Below, one piece after another: positions 1 through 9,241 of a DNA stretch of 64,000 bases. How positions within the stretch are numbered: position 1 is the stretch's first letter; every line of letters begins with the position of its first letter. The DNA comes from Bradyrhizobium diazoefficiens. Lineage in GTDB: Bacteria > Pseudomonadota > Alphaproteobacteria > Rhizobiales > Xanthobacteraceae. The DNA lies in the NCBI RefSeq assembly GCF_016616885.1, contig NZ_CP067102.1:124001-188000 (forward strand), in the 5' to 3' direction. The notes below the pieces were generated by a model. It ran no database searches. It saw only the letters and a program-made list of their open reading frames with translations, and was not told the origin of the DNA. A program made the translations under genes and the position numbers.

Positions 1-620
1 TTGCGCGAGGGCTCGACCACTTCGAGCACGGCGCGGATGTTCTGCTCGACGGTGAGGCCGCGGAAGATCGAGGCTTCCTGCGGCAGATAGCCGATGCCGA
101 GCCGCGCGCGCTGATACATCGGCAGCTTGGTGACGTCGTGGCCGTCGAGCTCGATCGCGCCGCGATCGGCCTTGATCAGGCCGGTGATCATGTAGAACAC
201 GGTGGTCTTGCCGGCGCCGTTCGGGCCGAGCAGGCCGACGGCTTCGCCGCGCCGCACATAGATGCTGACGCCCCGCACCACCTGGCGGCTGCCAAAGCTC
301 TTTTCCACGCTATGCACAGCCAGGAAGCCCGGGCGCCGCAACAGCTGCGGTGCGCCCGAGCCGTTGGACTTCGCATTGGTCTTGGCGGCGGGCCTGGCTT
401 TGGGAGGCTGGGCCGCCGGCCGCGGCCGCGGTCGGGCCTCGACGCCATAGGGGTCCGAGGCCTGCATCGGCTGGTCGCGGGCAAGCGGCGGCACGTCCCG
501 CACCGGACTCGCCACCAGGCCGCCGACGCTGTCACCGAGCGCGGTGATGTCCTGACGGGCAAATCCTGGCCGGCCGCGCTTGGCGGGGCGCCGACGGAAC
601 ATGCTGAATAGATCGACCAT
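1..620 (-). CDS. lptB: Lipopolysaccharide export ATP-binding protein LptB (3' part outside window)
   Basis: This is the cytoplasmic ATPase of the LptBFGC transporter, which drives LPS from the inner membrane to the outer membrane. The ATG at 618-620 opens a frame that runs off the window start, giving about 206 residues. Residues 1-100 are a Pro/Ala/Arg-rich extension seen in rhizobial LptB proteins and absent from the short E. coli form. The ABC domain follows, with the Walker A motif GPNGAGKTT and a Q-loop motif in IGYLPQEASIF. The signature and Walker B motifs lie outside the window. It is downstream of lptC and lptA in the same direction, so the three probably form one LPS-transport cluster. 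Confidence 0.93.
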   Translation of the reverse strand, partial: MVDLFSMFRRRPAKRGRPGFARQDITALGDSVGGLVASPVRDVPPLARDQPMQASDPYGVEARPRPRPAAQPPKARPAAKTNAKSNGSGAPQLLRRPGFLAVHSVEKSFGSRQVVRGVSIYVRRGEAVGLLGPNGAGKTTVFYMITGLIKADRGAIELDGHDVTKLPMYQRARLGIGYLPQEASIFRGLTVEQNIRAVLEVVEPSR

Positions 621-854
621 CCCCGTCTTCCAGCCTTCTACGGATCCTGCGCGGCGCTCGCGCGGTCTGCCGCGCCGGCCTCTCGCTTCGCCGACGCAGC
701 ATGAATGAAGGGATATCTCATGCCCAGTGAAACACGCCCGAAAAGCGGCGGACCCCGCTTCGAAAGCCCTGCGCGCTAGATACAGTCTCGCCGGGCAAGC
801 TTCAACCTCGGATCGGCCGCATCAAGGCCAAGCCATTGAGTTTACTTTTGGAAT

Positions 855-1586
855 TTACTTTTGTTTACTTCCGCCGGGCAATTGCAAAGGCGAGCCTGCG
901 CCCGGAGCTACGGGCGTTCCGCATTTGCCGTTTGAGCCGCCCTGGGACTGGATGAACAGGCCCTGCACCTTGCCGCTGTCGGATTCCACCCGAGAGACGC
1001 CCGTGGTCATGTCGACCATGAGGCGGTCGCCGCGCAGCACGTTCTGGCACTGCGTCAGCACCACGCCGCCGAGCATGGTGATGAGGTTGGTCTTGGTATC
1101 GAACACCGCGGTCTCGCCGGTCACCACCTGGTCCTTCTGGGTGACGACGACATTGCCGCGCGCTTCCAGCCGCTTGATCGAGGAGGCGCCGCCCGGCCCC
1201 GGCGTCGCCGATTGCATCGGGGCCGACTGCGCGGGCGCCGATTTCGTTCCCTTCGCAGGTGCCGCTTGCGGCGCGGCCGCCTTGTCGCTGCTCGATTCGT
1301 AGAACACCACCAGCGTCTTCGAGGTCATGGTGGTGTCGCCCTGCACCACCTTCACATTGCCCGCGAAGGTCGCTTCCTTTTTCTTGTCGCGCATCTCGAG
1401 GGAGGCGGCCTCGATCTGGATCGGCTGATCGCGGTTCTGCGAAAAGCCCTGCATCGCATTGGGCACGCCTTGCATCGTGCTTTGTGCGACGGCCGCACCG
1501 GTCGCAATCAGCGCAGCGCCGCCAAGCGCGACTGCTGCGACGATGGCGCGACGCTTGCTGACGTTGCGCGGAAAAACATGAGCCAT
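855..1586 (-). CDS. lptA: LPS transport periplasmic protein LptA (OstA-like)
   Basis: LptA forms the periplasmic bridge that carries LPS between LptC and LptD. The 243-residue product begins with a signal peptide (basic KRR, then an Ala/Val/Gly-rich core, cleavage probably after AVAQ). An OstA/LptA beta-jellyroll follows, with the typical stretch IQIEAASLEMRDKKKEATF. A low-complexity Ala/Pro linker near residues 105-135 interrupts the fold, as in other Bradyrhizobium copies. I chose the ATG at 1586. A GTG at 1595 would overlap the lptC stop by four bases (GTGA) and is the alternative. The gene sits between lptC and lptB. Confidence 0.92.
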   Translation of the reverse strand: MAHVFPRNVSKRRAIVAAVALGGAALIATGAAVAQSTMQGVPNAMQGFSQNRDQPIQIEAASLEMRDKKKEATFAGNVKVVQGDTTMTSKTLVVFYESSSDKAAAPQAAPAKGTKSAPAQSAPMQSATPGPGGASSIKRLEARGNVVVTQKDQVVTGETAVFDTKTNLITMLGGVVLTQCQNVLRGDRLMVDMTTGVSRVESDSGKVQGLFIQSQGGSNGKCGTPVAPGAGSPLQLPGGSKQK

Positions 1587-1591
1587 GAAAA

Positions 1592-2374
1592 TCACTTTGA
1601 GTTCGCAGACCTGTTCTTGGACTTCGCCGGCGGCGGCGCGGGCGGCTCGACCGGCGCCGGCGTCGCGTCATCCGTGCTGATCTTGTCCAGGTGCATCACG
1701 ACATTGCCTTCGAAGCGGATGACGTCACCGCCTTCCGTGATGCGCAAGCGATCGGCGGTCAGCGTGCCGTTGGTCAGCTTGACGTCGACATGTTCATCGG
1801 AGGAGACCGTGCCTTTGCCCATGTCGACGAAAGCCGAGTTCAACCGCGCTTCGTAGCCGGTCGAGGTGCGCAGGAAGATGTCCTTGTGCAAATCGAGCTG
1901 CTGCTGCTTGTTGTCGAAGCGGCCGGTGCGGGCATCGAGCAGCAGGGTCGATTGGTCTTCCATCAGCACCTTCGCCTTGAGGTCATTGAGGTCGACATGA
2001 TCAGGATCGGTGATGTCCTGCGTCGCGGTCTTGGCCCAGAGCTCGTAGGGCCGCTGATCCGGCGTGAAGCCGGACAGGTGCGGCGATTCCATCGTGATCT
2101 TGGTGCCCGTCACCACCAGATTTCCGGAATCGACCTTCACGGGGATCATGGTGAACGGGTTGAGGAAGGTCGAGACCGCGACGATCGAGGCCATGGCCAG
2201 AACCACGGTCACCGGCACGGCGATGCGCAGAATCCGCACCAGGCGGCTGTGGCGCGCCGCGCGGGCGAACTTCGCCGCAAGCGCGGCGTCGTAGGTGGAA
2301 AACTGGGCCGAGTTCACCGCTGCTCCGGGGGCATCGCTTGCCTGGTCAGAAGGCTCCAATCGAGGACGCCCCAT
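1592..2374 (-). CDS. lptC: LPS export protein LptC
   Basis: LptC is the bitopic inner-membrane protein that passes LPS from LptBFG to LptA. The 260-residue product has an N-terminal cytoplasmic tail, one membrane helix at about residues 48-70 (VTVVLAMASIVAVSTFL) and a periplasmic LptC/YrbK beta-fold. It ends in a Pro/Lys-rich tail. The frame stays open upstream to 3142, but that part is antisense-frame shadow of the RNase D gene, so I start at the ATG at 2374. A GTG at residue 20 (VNSAQFS) is a possible later start. The stop overlaps a possible lptA GTG start. Confidence 0.9.
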   Translation of the reverse strand: MGRPRLEPSDQASDAPGAAVNSAQFSTYDAALAAKFARAARHSRLVRILRIAVPVTVVLAMASIVAVSTFLNPFTMIPVKVDSGNLVVTGTKITMESPHLSGFTPDQRPYELWAKTATQDITDPDHVDLNDLKAKVLMEDQSTLLLDARTGRFDNKQQQLDLHKDIFLRTSTGYEARLNSAFVDMGKGTVSSDEHVDVKLTNGTLTADRLRITEGGDVIRFEGNVVMHLDKISTDDATPAPVEPPAPPPAKSKNRSANSK

Positions 2375-2517
2375 TGTACCCGCGACCTCAGGAATATGCA
2401 GCCTTTGGAATAGGCAGCCTTTGTAGTAGGCAGCCTTGGGCATATCAGCTTTGAACAGGCCGTTACGAAAGTGTCCGAAACGGGGCGACCGCCCGAGCTT
2501 AGCCTCCTGCAGAAGGC

Positions 2518-3132
2518 TCAGGAATGCGCGAAAATGTCCTCTTCCGCCCAGCCATGGAGGTCGAGCACGGCGCGGGTCGGCAGGAAATCGAAACAGGCCT
2601 TGGCCAGCGCGGTGCGGCCCTCCCGGACCAGCATGGCGTCGAGCCGCTCGCGCAGGGCATGGAGATGCAGCACGTCGGAGGCGGCGTAGGCCAGCTGTGG
2701 CTCTGTCAGGCTGTCGGAACCCCAGTCGCTGGACTGCTGTTGCTTGGAGAGGTCGACATTGAGCACCTCGCGCACGAGGTCCTTGAGGCCATGGCGATCG
2801 GTATAGGTGCGGGTCAGGCGGGAGGCGATCTTGGTGCAGTAGATTGGCCCGGTCATCACGCCAAAGGTCTGGTACAGCACCGCAACGTCGAACCGCGCGA
2901 AATGGAAGATCTTCGTGATGGCGGGATTGGTCAGCAGCGCCTTCAGGTTCGGCGCATCGGTATGGCCCTTCGGGATCTGCACCACGTCGGCGCTGCCGTC
3001 GCCGGGCGAAAGCTGCACCACGCAGAGACGGTCGCGATGCGGATTGAGGCCCATGGTCTCGGTGTCGATCGCCACCGCACCGGTGTAGCGGGTGAGGTCT
3101 GGCAGGTCGCCGCGATGCAGGCGTACGGTCAT
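2518..3132 (-). CDS. rnd: Ribonuclease D-type 3'-5' exonuclease
   Basis: This is a 204-residue DEDDy-type 3'-5' exonuclease, probably acting on tRNA precursors or other small RNAs. Exo I is AIDTETMGL near residue 21, Exo II contains FHFARFDVAVL, and Exo III has the ...YAASDVLHLH pattern with Tyr four residues before Asp. It is the short form, lacking the HRDC domains of E. coli RNase D, as is usual in rhizobia. It lies upstream of lptC in the same direction with about 140 bases between them. That order is conserved in this family and may reflect co-transcription. Confidence 0.88.
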   Translation of the reverse strand: MTVRLHRGDLPDLTRYTGAVAIDTETMGLNPHRDRLCVVQLSPGDGSADVVQIPKGHTDAPNLKALLTNPAITKIFHFARFDVAVLYQTFGVMTGPIYCTKIASRLTRTYTDRHGLKDLVREVLNVDLSKQQQSSDWGSDSLTEPQLAYAASDVLHLHALRERLDAMLVREGRTALAKACFDFLPTRAVLDLHGWAEEDIFAHS

Positions 3133-3285
3133 GGCGTTTCAAACCCTCAATCGAATCGGCGCTAGATCAAATTAATGCCTGAAGCGGCAACTGGCGAGGG
3201 CCGGCCGGGTCGAAGATCCGCCAGCAGCCTTGCGCGCCGCGATGTAGCCGCTGGCCACGGTCGGCGCAAGCATCGGGGCCGTATT

Positions 3286-5013
3286 TCAACCGGCTGGCGC
3301 GCGTTCGGCGGCCGAGACGCAGAGCCGTCTGGTCCGGAACACCACGTCACGCTGCGAGGACAATGTCTCGCAGCGATCGACGACGTAATCGATGCCGTGC
3401 CCCGCGGCATAGGCCAATCGTGCGGCGTGGGACTCCAGCGCCTCCGTCTCGGTCATCCGCTCGTGCCAGATCCAGTAGTAGGACGGCGTCCACATCGCGG
3501 CGGCGCCGCGCTTGTAGTCGACCCAGATGCGGCGATGCGCCACGAATTCGAAGATGGTCACCCGCGCGAGCGCGAGGTCCCCGGGTTGCACCGTCGCGGT
3601 TTCCGCGCGATGGGGTAGCGGCAGGAAGATCGCATCGGTCCGTGTCGCACCCCTCGCCCAATTGCCGACGTCCTGCCACTCACCGACCGCATCGTTGAAG
3701 ATGCGGCCGGCGGCGAGGTTCTGCCAAGCCGCGAACGGCCATAGTACCAGACCCGCCAGCGCCAACGCCGCATAGCCGAACCGGCGATGCGAGGCGGGCG
3801 CGTCGTCCGTGACGCCCGTGGCCACGACCACGCCCACAACCAGCGGAACGACGAGCGCGATTGCGATGCCGTTGATGCCAAGGCAAAGCACCATCAGGCA
3901 CCCCGGCAAGAAGGCGATCGCACGGCCACGGCTCAGCCAGTTGGTCGCGAGCGCCGCCACGGCAAGTCCGGCCAACAGGTAGATCTGCGTCCCCGAACGC
4001 AGCAGTTGAAGATTGAGAACGAGATTCGCGCCGGAGACGAACGGAATGACGATACCGACCGCATAGACCAGGATCGCGCCGAGATAGACCGCCTGCAACG
4101 CGCGCGCCCGGGCGCCGAACCACGCAAACGCTGCGGCGCCGGCAGCGATCACCGCGACCATCGCGAGGATGCTGTCGAGATCGACCGCCGTGATCAGCGA
4201 ATGGCCGGCATAATATTCACGGAGATAGGCCGGATAGTCGAAGCCGGGCGGCTTGCCGAACTCGGGATTGCCGAGCACGGCGTGCAGGACCGGATAGGCC
4301 ATGGGGAGCGAGATCACGAGCCCGGCGAGGGTCCGCCAGCAGACGGTCCGCAGCGTCGTCTCGCCTCGAAGCATTGAGGTGACCGCGACGATAACCAGCA
4401 GCGGCGCGAGCCAGACGGCAACGAAGGCATTGACGAAGAAGGTGACACCGCAGGCAACGGCCGCCGACATGAACCATCGTCGCGCCGCGAAATAGATTGC
4501 GAGCAGGACGGTACCGTTGGCGATCTCGGAATGCGTGAAATAGTTCACGAACAGTCCGCCCATGCCGGCCCGGGCGTAACCGTCGAGGAACGCGATCGCG
4601 CACAGGATCAGGCTGAAGACGATCTTGTCGCGCCGCGTGACGACGCCGAGCAGCGAGGCGCAGCACAGGAAGCCGACGAAAGACAACAGGCGCGACAGAT
4701 AGTTCAGGACGAAGAACAGCACTTCCGTCTGCCCCACGTCCCTCTGCGTGTCGTTCAGGAGGATCCAGACGCCGGAGGCGAAATAGCGCAGGGACTGGAT
4801 GAAGGCGTCATCGTGAAACTGCGGCTCGTTGCCGAGCCCGGCGACGATCGGAAGATGGAATAGGTTGTTCCAGACGCCGAAGACGAAGCCGGTGCGCAGC
4901 AGGGACACCACGGCAGCGAACGCCGCAATCACCAGCGTGTCGACCGTCGCAGGCGAGAGCGCCCGCAAGCTGTTCCGGCTCGCCGCACCCAGGCTCGATG
5001 TCGCCAGGCTCAT
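3286..5013 (-). CDS. Polytopic membrane protein of unknown function
   Basis: The 575-residue product has about ten to twelve hydrophobic helices through residue 430 and a soluble C-terminal part with the acceptor-like stretch VDYKRGAAAMW. The layout (many helices, then a short periplasmic domain) resembles glycosyltransferase-C-fold or DUF6798-like membrane proteins, but I see no decisive motif. The start ATG at 5011-5013 overlaps the stop of the prenyltransferase gene upstream by one base (TGATG), so the two are translationally coupled. An open frame continues upstream to 5607 in antisense of nothing real and is ignored. Coupling suggests a role in polyprenyl-linked or cell-envelope sugar transfer; this is inference. 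Confidence 0.75.
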   Translation of the reverse strand: MSLATSSLGAASRNSLRALSPATVDTLVIAAFAAVVSLLRTGFVFGVWNNLFHLPIVAGLGNEPQFHDDAFIQSLRYFASGVWILLNDTQRDVGQTEVLFFVLNYLSRLLSFVGFLCCASLLGVVTRRDKIVFSLILCAIAFLDGYARAGMGGLFVNYFTHSEIANGTVLLAIYFAARRWFMSAAVACGVTFFVNAFVAVWLAPLLVIVAVTSMLRGETTLRTVCWRTLAGLVISLPMAYPVLHAVLGNPEFGKPPGFDYPAYLREYYAGHSLITAVDLDSILAMVAVIAAGAAAFAWFGARARALQAVYLGAILVYAVGIVIPFVSGANLVLNLQLLRSGTQIYLLAGLAVAALATNWLSRGRAIAFLPGCLMVLCLGINGIAIALVVPLVVGVVVATGVTDDAPASHRRFGYAALALAGLVLWPFAAWQNLAAGRIFNDAVGEWQDVGNWARGATRTDAIFLPLPHRAETATVQPGDLALARVTIFEFVAHRRIWVDYKRGAAAMWTPSYYWIWHERMTETEALESHAARLAYAAGHGIDYVVDRCETLSSQRDVVFRTRRLCVSAAERAPAG

Positions 5014-6338
5014 CAGATCGCCGCCAGCATGATGCAGACCATCGCCGCCACGGTGGTGCGGCTGGCGCCGTCCCGGAAGGCGTAGATGATGGGATCGTCG
5101 GGCATCTCGCGGCGATGCGCGATCATCAGGGCGCGGCCGAACCAATACAGCAGCAAGGGCGCAAGCAGCCACAGCATCCAGGGCCGGCTGTAGAGCGGCG
5201 TCACCGCGGAGGACGAGACGTAGAGCGTGAACACCGTCACCGCATTCATGGCGCTCGCGGCCGCCATCGCGGCGATGATGTGCAGATCGCTGATGCGGTA
5301 GTCGCGGTTGGAGGGATCGGCGAGGCCTTCGCCCTGACGCATGCTGAGCTCGCTGAAGCGCTTGATCAGCGCGAGCGAGGTGAACACGAACAGCGAGAAC
5401 ACCATCAGCCATTCCGACAGCACGACGCCGGCCGCGACCGCGCCGGCGCCGATGCGCAGGGAGTAGAGGCCGGCGAGCGTGACGACGTCGACCAGCATCT
5501 TGCGCTTGAGCACGAGCGAATAGGCGATGGTGGTGGCGAGATAGACGGCAAGCACGCCGAGGAAGGCGGGAGAGATGCAGAGGCTCGCGGCGACCGCGAA
5601 CAGCCACAGCGCGGGGATCGCTGATAGCGCCGAGGAGATCGGCAAGTCACCCGCCGCAAGCGCGCGATGGCGCTTGGTCGGATGCTGGCGGTCGGCGGCG
5701 AGGTCGAGCAGATCGTTCATCAGATAGGCGCCCGACGCACAGGCCGAGAACGCCAGGAACGCCAGCAGCGTCAAGCCGAGCGCCGCGACATTCAGCTGAT
5801 GCGCGGTGATAACGGGAACGAACACCAGCGTGTTCTTGGCGTATTGATAGACCCGCAGCGCCTTCGCCCAGGTGTTCAGGCTAGCCCTGCTTCTGCCGCG
5901 CGCGTCGATGCGCTCGATCGAAGCGCGATCGAACGGCAGATGATCACCCGCAGCGAGATCGGCCGGCGCAACGACGCCATCAAAACCGAGATGCGCGGCG
6001 ATGCCGGCTGCATGATCGGCGAAGCGGCCGGCGGCGAGATAAATCTTCGCGCCGCGCGCCCGCGCCGCCAGCGCCTGGTTCAGCACGTCGGCATCATAGG
6101 GAAGCTGGGCGTAGTCGAGCTCGGCGCGTGCCAGAATAGCCGTGAGCGCCGCCATGCCTGCGCGACCGCCCGCGCCGAAGCGGGCCAGCAAATGCGCGGG
6201 GCTGGAGAATAGCGCCTCCATCAGCAGCTCAGAGCGCAGCAGCGCGCCTTCGAGATCGATGACGAGGGTGCGCCCCGGCGCAGACATGGCCTGCGGCGCG
6301 GCCTCGCTCCGATCGTACTGCCTGACGGGCTGCTCCAT
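5013..6338 (-). CDS. HAD domain fused to UbiA-family prenyltransferase
   Basis: The 441-residue protein joins an N-terminal HAD-like phosphatase domain (about residues 25-165, nucleophile region VIDLEGALL) to a UbiA-fold integral-membrane prenyltransferase. The first aspartate-rich motif is NDLLDLAADRQHPTKRHR; about eight membrane helices follow. This fusion is related to decaprenyl-phosphate phosphoribosyltransferase, which attaches phosphoribose to a polyprenyl phosphate. The HAD domain could remove the 5-phosphate. I took the ATG at 6338; the frame is open to 6431 but the extra residues are Pro/Arg-rich and look untranslated. It is coupled to the membrane protein that follows. Confidence 0.85.
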   Translation of the reverse strand: MEQPVRQYDRSEAAPQAMSAPGRTLVIDLEGALLRSELLMEALFSSPAHLLARFGAGGRAGMAALTAILARAELDYAQLPYDADVLNQALAARARGAKIYLAAGRFADHAAGIAAHLGFDGVVAPADLAAGDHLPFDRASIERIDARGRSRASLNTWAKALRVYQYAKNTLVFVPVITAHQLNVAALGLTLLAFLAFSACASGAYLMNDLLDLAADRQHPTKRHRALAAGDLPISSALSAIPALWLFAVAASLCISPAFLGVLAVYLATTIAYSLVLKRKMLVDVVTLAGLYSLRIGAGAVAAGVVLSEWLMVFSLFVFTSLALIKRFSELSMRQGEGLADPSNRDYRISDLHIIAAMAAASAMNAVTVFTLYVSSSAVTPLYSRPWMLWLLAPLLLYWFGRALMIAHRREMPDDPIIYAFRDGASRTTVAAMVCIMLAAI

Positions 6339-6622
6339 CCGAAAACGCTCTGACTGACCGCGACACGGCCGGCCCAAGGGCTGGGAAGGCCGGGGAGCAG
6401 GAAAATGGACGGCCGCGAGTCTAGGGGGCATTCGCTAAGGTCGGCTTAATTCGGCTGGGCGAAGGGCGGCCGAGAGGGGCCGCCGCCAGGCTGTTGCAGG
6501 GATCCCACAATCCGGCGCGCGCTCGATATATCAGCGGAACTTGAGGCCGGCTCCGGTGGAAATCGCCCACGTCCACCCTATCTGAGCCCAGCTCCCCGCG
6601 CCCCGTTCACCATGCAGGTGTC

Positions 6623-7885
6623 ATGACAGACCAGACGCTCGCCGCGCCGATCGACGATCAACAGCAACGCCAGCGCGGCTTTACGCGCTACCAGTCACTC
6701 CTCGTGGCATTGCTTGCGTTCGCGCAGTTCACCATCATCCTCGATTTCATCATCATGTCACCGCTCGGCGCCATCCTGATGCCCTCGCTCGACATCACCG
6801 CCGGGCAATTCGGCGTCGCGGTGTCGGCCTACGCGTTCAGCGCCGGATTGTCCGGCATCCTCGCCGCCGGCTTTGCCGACCGGTTCGACCGCAAGCGGCT
6901 GCTGCTGTTCTTCTATGTCGGCTTCGCGCTCGGAACGTTGCTCTGCGCGCTGGCGCAGAACTATCACGTGCTGCTGCTCGGCCGGATCGTGACCGGATTG
7001 TTCGGCGGCGTGATCGGCTCGATCGTGCTGGCCATCGTCACCGATTTGTTCGCGCTGCATCTGCGCGGCCGCGTGATGGGATTCGTGCAGACGGCGTTTG
7101 CCGCGAGCCAGGTGCTGGGCGTTCCGGCCGGGCTGTTTCTCGCCAATCACTGGAGCTGGCATGTCTGCTTTTTTGCGATCATCGGCCTGTCGATCCTGGC
7201 GATCGCCGTCATCGCCTTCGCCATGGAGCCGGTCGACGCGCATCTGAAACTGAAGCAGGACAAGAACCCGTTCCATCATCTCATCGCGACGATCGGAGAA
7301 CCGCGCTACACGCTGGCTTTCGCGGTCACGACATTGCTGGCGACGGGCGGCTACATGCTGATGCCGTATTCCAGCGCCTTCACCGTCAACAATATCGGCA
7401 TCGATACCGTGCATCTGCCGACGATCTATCTGGTCTCCGGCCTGTTCAGCATCGTCACGGGACCGCTGGTCGGCCGCGCCAGCGACGCCTTCGGCAAATA
7501 TCCGACCTTCGTGTTCGGCTGCGCGATGACCGCCGTCATGGTGCTGATCTACACCCATCTCGGCCACGTCTCGCTGGTGACCGCGATCACCGTCAACGTG
7601 CTGCTGTTCGTCGGCATCTTCTCGCGCATGATCCCGTCGCAGGCGCTGATCTCGGCGATTCCCGATCAGAGCCAGCGCGGCTCGTTCAGCGCGGTCAGTG
7701 CCTCGCTGCAGCAATTCTCCGGCGGGCTCGGCTCGGTGCTTGCGGCTGCGATCATCTCGCAACAACCCGACGGTTCGCTGCTCCATTTCGAGCGGATCGG
7801 CTACGTCGTCGTCACGACGACGATCATCACGCTGGTCGCGATGTATTTTGTGCAGAAATCGGTGGCGGGGAGGAGCGTGGTCTGA
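6623..7885 (+). CDS. Major facilitator superfamily transporter
   Basis: The 420-residue product has twelve predicted membrane helices and the MFS loop 2-3 motif, here GFADRFDRKRLLLF at about residues 84-97. It resembles the arabinose-efflux/drug-resistance (AraJ) branch of MFS, which exports small organic molecules. The substrate cannot be read from the sequence. It stands alone between the chromosomal LPS/prenyltransferase block and the start of accessory DNA, with about 285 bases of upstream spacing to the divergent prenyltransferase start. It is the last gene that clearly belongs to the core chromosome. Confidence 0.88.
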   Translation: MTDQTLAAPIDDQQQRQRGFTRYQSLLVALLAFAQFTIILDFIIMSPLGAILMPSLDITAGQFGVAVSAYAFSAGLSGILAAGFADRFDRKRLLLFFYVGFALGTLLCALAQNYHVLLLGRIVTGLFGGVIGSIVLAIVTDLFALHLRGRVMGFVQTAFAASQVLGVPAGLFLANHWSWHVCFFAIIGLSILAIAVIAFAMEPVDAHLKLKQDKNPFHHLIATIGEPRYTLAFAVTTLLATGGYMLMPYSSAFTVNNIGIDTVHLPTIYLVSGLFSIVTGPLVGRASDAFGKYPTFVFGCAMTAVMVLIYTHLGHVSLVTAITVNVLLFVGIFSRMIPSQALISAIPDQSQRGSFSAVSASLQQFSGGLGSVLAAAIISQQPDGSLLHFERIGYVVVTTTIITLVAMYFVQKSVAGRSVV

Positions 7886-8619
7886 GGGGCGGGCTCGATT
7901 TGTCCGACCGGGGACCGTCGCGGCGGGCAATCGCTGGATCACCGCGCGGCGATCTCCACTGATTGGAAGCAGCCCGATTTGGGAACCAAATCCTGCAAAA
8001 TGGTGCCCAGGAAAGGATTGGGGCCAGATCCGTCAAACTGCAGCAAAAACAGCCACTTACCTCTGCGCTAAGTCCGACGCTTGTACCACTGGACTGTGCT
8101 CGTGTCGACCCTGCTCTGATCACCGAACCACACGCACTGCCGAGGCAGCGAGACTGCGCCTGGAAGAGCGGCTTGGGAAGTTTGGCATGACGACGCTCGG
8201 CCCACTTCGTCCGAACGGCCTCGCGCCCGCACCCTCCAGCAGCTCGGCGATCCTCTCGGAATCCTCGCCATGGAAGCCGACCGCCACCTGAGCCCTCCCA
8301 GTTTCGCTTGTTACTCCGGCTCCGGCGCGGTCTTGGCCTCGGTGCCCGCAGGACGCGCCCCGGCCGAGTTCGCGCCGCCGGCAGCCTGAACGAAAAAGTC
8401 ACTTCGCGGCACTCACCACTCCCGGTCGACGCATTTCGAAGACTCGCCTTGCTGCGATGTAGCTCACATCGACGAGTTCCTGAAACGATGCGTTGAGCGA
8501 CCGCTTGGGTGTGCACCTCCGGTTCGGGCCAGGCAAAACATAAGCGCTGGTTTATCTTTCTGACGCGCGCTGCGACCTAGACCCTCAACCCCTGCGTGAT
8601 GGCTGATTTGCTGCTGATC
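7886..8619. other. Gene-poor junction between core and accessory DNA
   Basis: No gene is supported in these 734 bases. Several frames stay open on both strands but none has a credible start, ribosome binding site or recognisable protein. Composition changes here, from high-GC upstream to more mixed downstream, so this is where the foreign DNA may begin. It probably holds decayed remnants. Confidence 0.5.
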
Positions 8620-8787
8620 CTAAGTAAGTTTGCTTTTGCATACCGGGCAACGTGAAAGCGTGTGATCAAAGATGATCCCTTTCGATTTTCCCGAGCATGC
8701 ACGGCAAATGAAGTGCCCCCTTTCGCAGATCATGCCGCCCTCGATCTCTTTCTTTTCTCCGCAAGCCGCACATGCTCTGGTTGGCAT
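8620..8787 (-). CDS. 55-residue RING-finger-like zinc protein
   Basis: A strong Shine-Dalgarno AGGAGG sits six bases before the ATG at 8785-8787. The 55-residue product has cysteines at 6, 9, 21, 28, 31, 47 and 50 and histidine at 25. The order C-x2-C-x11-C-x3-H-x2-C-x2-C-x15-C-x2-C fits the C3HC4 RING pattern, including the closing CPVC motif. RING fingers bind two zinc ions in a cross-brace and act as E3 ligases by docking E2 enzymes; prokaryotic RING-type proteins are known. It is divergent from, and about 450 bases away from, an operon for E2, E1 and JAMM proteins. An E3 or E2-adaptor role is inferred. A plain double zinc ribbon is the main alternative. Confidence 0.75.
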   Translation of the reverse strand: MPTRACAACGEKKEIEGGMICERGHFICRACSGKSKGIIFDHTLSRCPVCKSKLT

Positions 8788-9138
8788 CAATATCCTCCTG
8801 TGCGTTGATCAGTTGCATTGGCCTCGTTGACTGGCCCGGGATATTCACTCAGCTTGCCACACTAAAACTCGATCGTGGTTGGACTCTTACCTCTATAGAG
8901 CGCCCCCTTTAGCTCGGAAGAGACACCAGTCAGCGGCTTCTCTGATTTCATCTAGCTCATGGCGAGTAAAGGTAAGATAAGCTGACCAACAGAACGGGGT
9001 GGACGTTCCCTAGATCGAGCCTCTCGAATTGGGGCTCACTGTAGCACAGACAATAAACCCGCTTTCAGGTTCAATCCGCCGCCAGCATACTTCCAACATG
9101 CGCCTAGTGGTCGTTCCTAGGCACCATTCGTCTGGTCC

Positions 9139-9167
9139 TTGCTACTGTCGATCGTCGGAACTATACT
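9139..9167 (+). promoter_or_regulatory. Candidate sigma-70 promoter of the E2/E1/JAMM operon
   Basis: A -35 element TTGCTA (9139-9144) and a -10 element TATACT (9162-9167) are separated by exactly 17 bases. They lie 75 bases before the ATG of the first gene. The matches to consensus are 4/6 and 5/6. The rest of the 454-base space between the RING-like gene and the operon (8788-9241) is AT-rich and shows no further gene. Confidence 0.5.
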
Positions 9168-9241
9168 TTAATCTAATTTAACGTCAGGATCAGATTTGAA
9201 GGGTGCTGGTGCGTAGGTGCTAGCCTGAGAGGAAAGTCTCG

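Noticed and set aside
2375..3142. Upstream extension of lptC
   Set aside because: It overlaps the RNase D gene in another frame and reads as an Arg/Pro-rich shadow.
5014..5607. Upstream extension of the membrane-protein frame
   Set aside because: It overlaps the prenyltransferase gene entirely and reads as an Arg-rich shadow; the TGATG overlap gives the natural start.
6758..7942. Long minus-strand frame across the MFS gene
   Set aside because: It is rich in Asp, Arg, Gln and His, typical of the shadow of a hydrophobic gene; the plus strand encodes a clear MFS protein.
8001..8021. TGGTGCCCAGGAAAGG resembling the 3' end of a tRNA and thus an island attachment site
   Set aside because: No cloverleaf could be built around it, no second copy was noticed in the window and no integrase is present.
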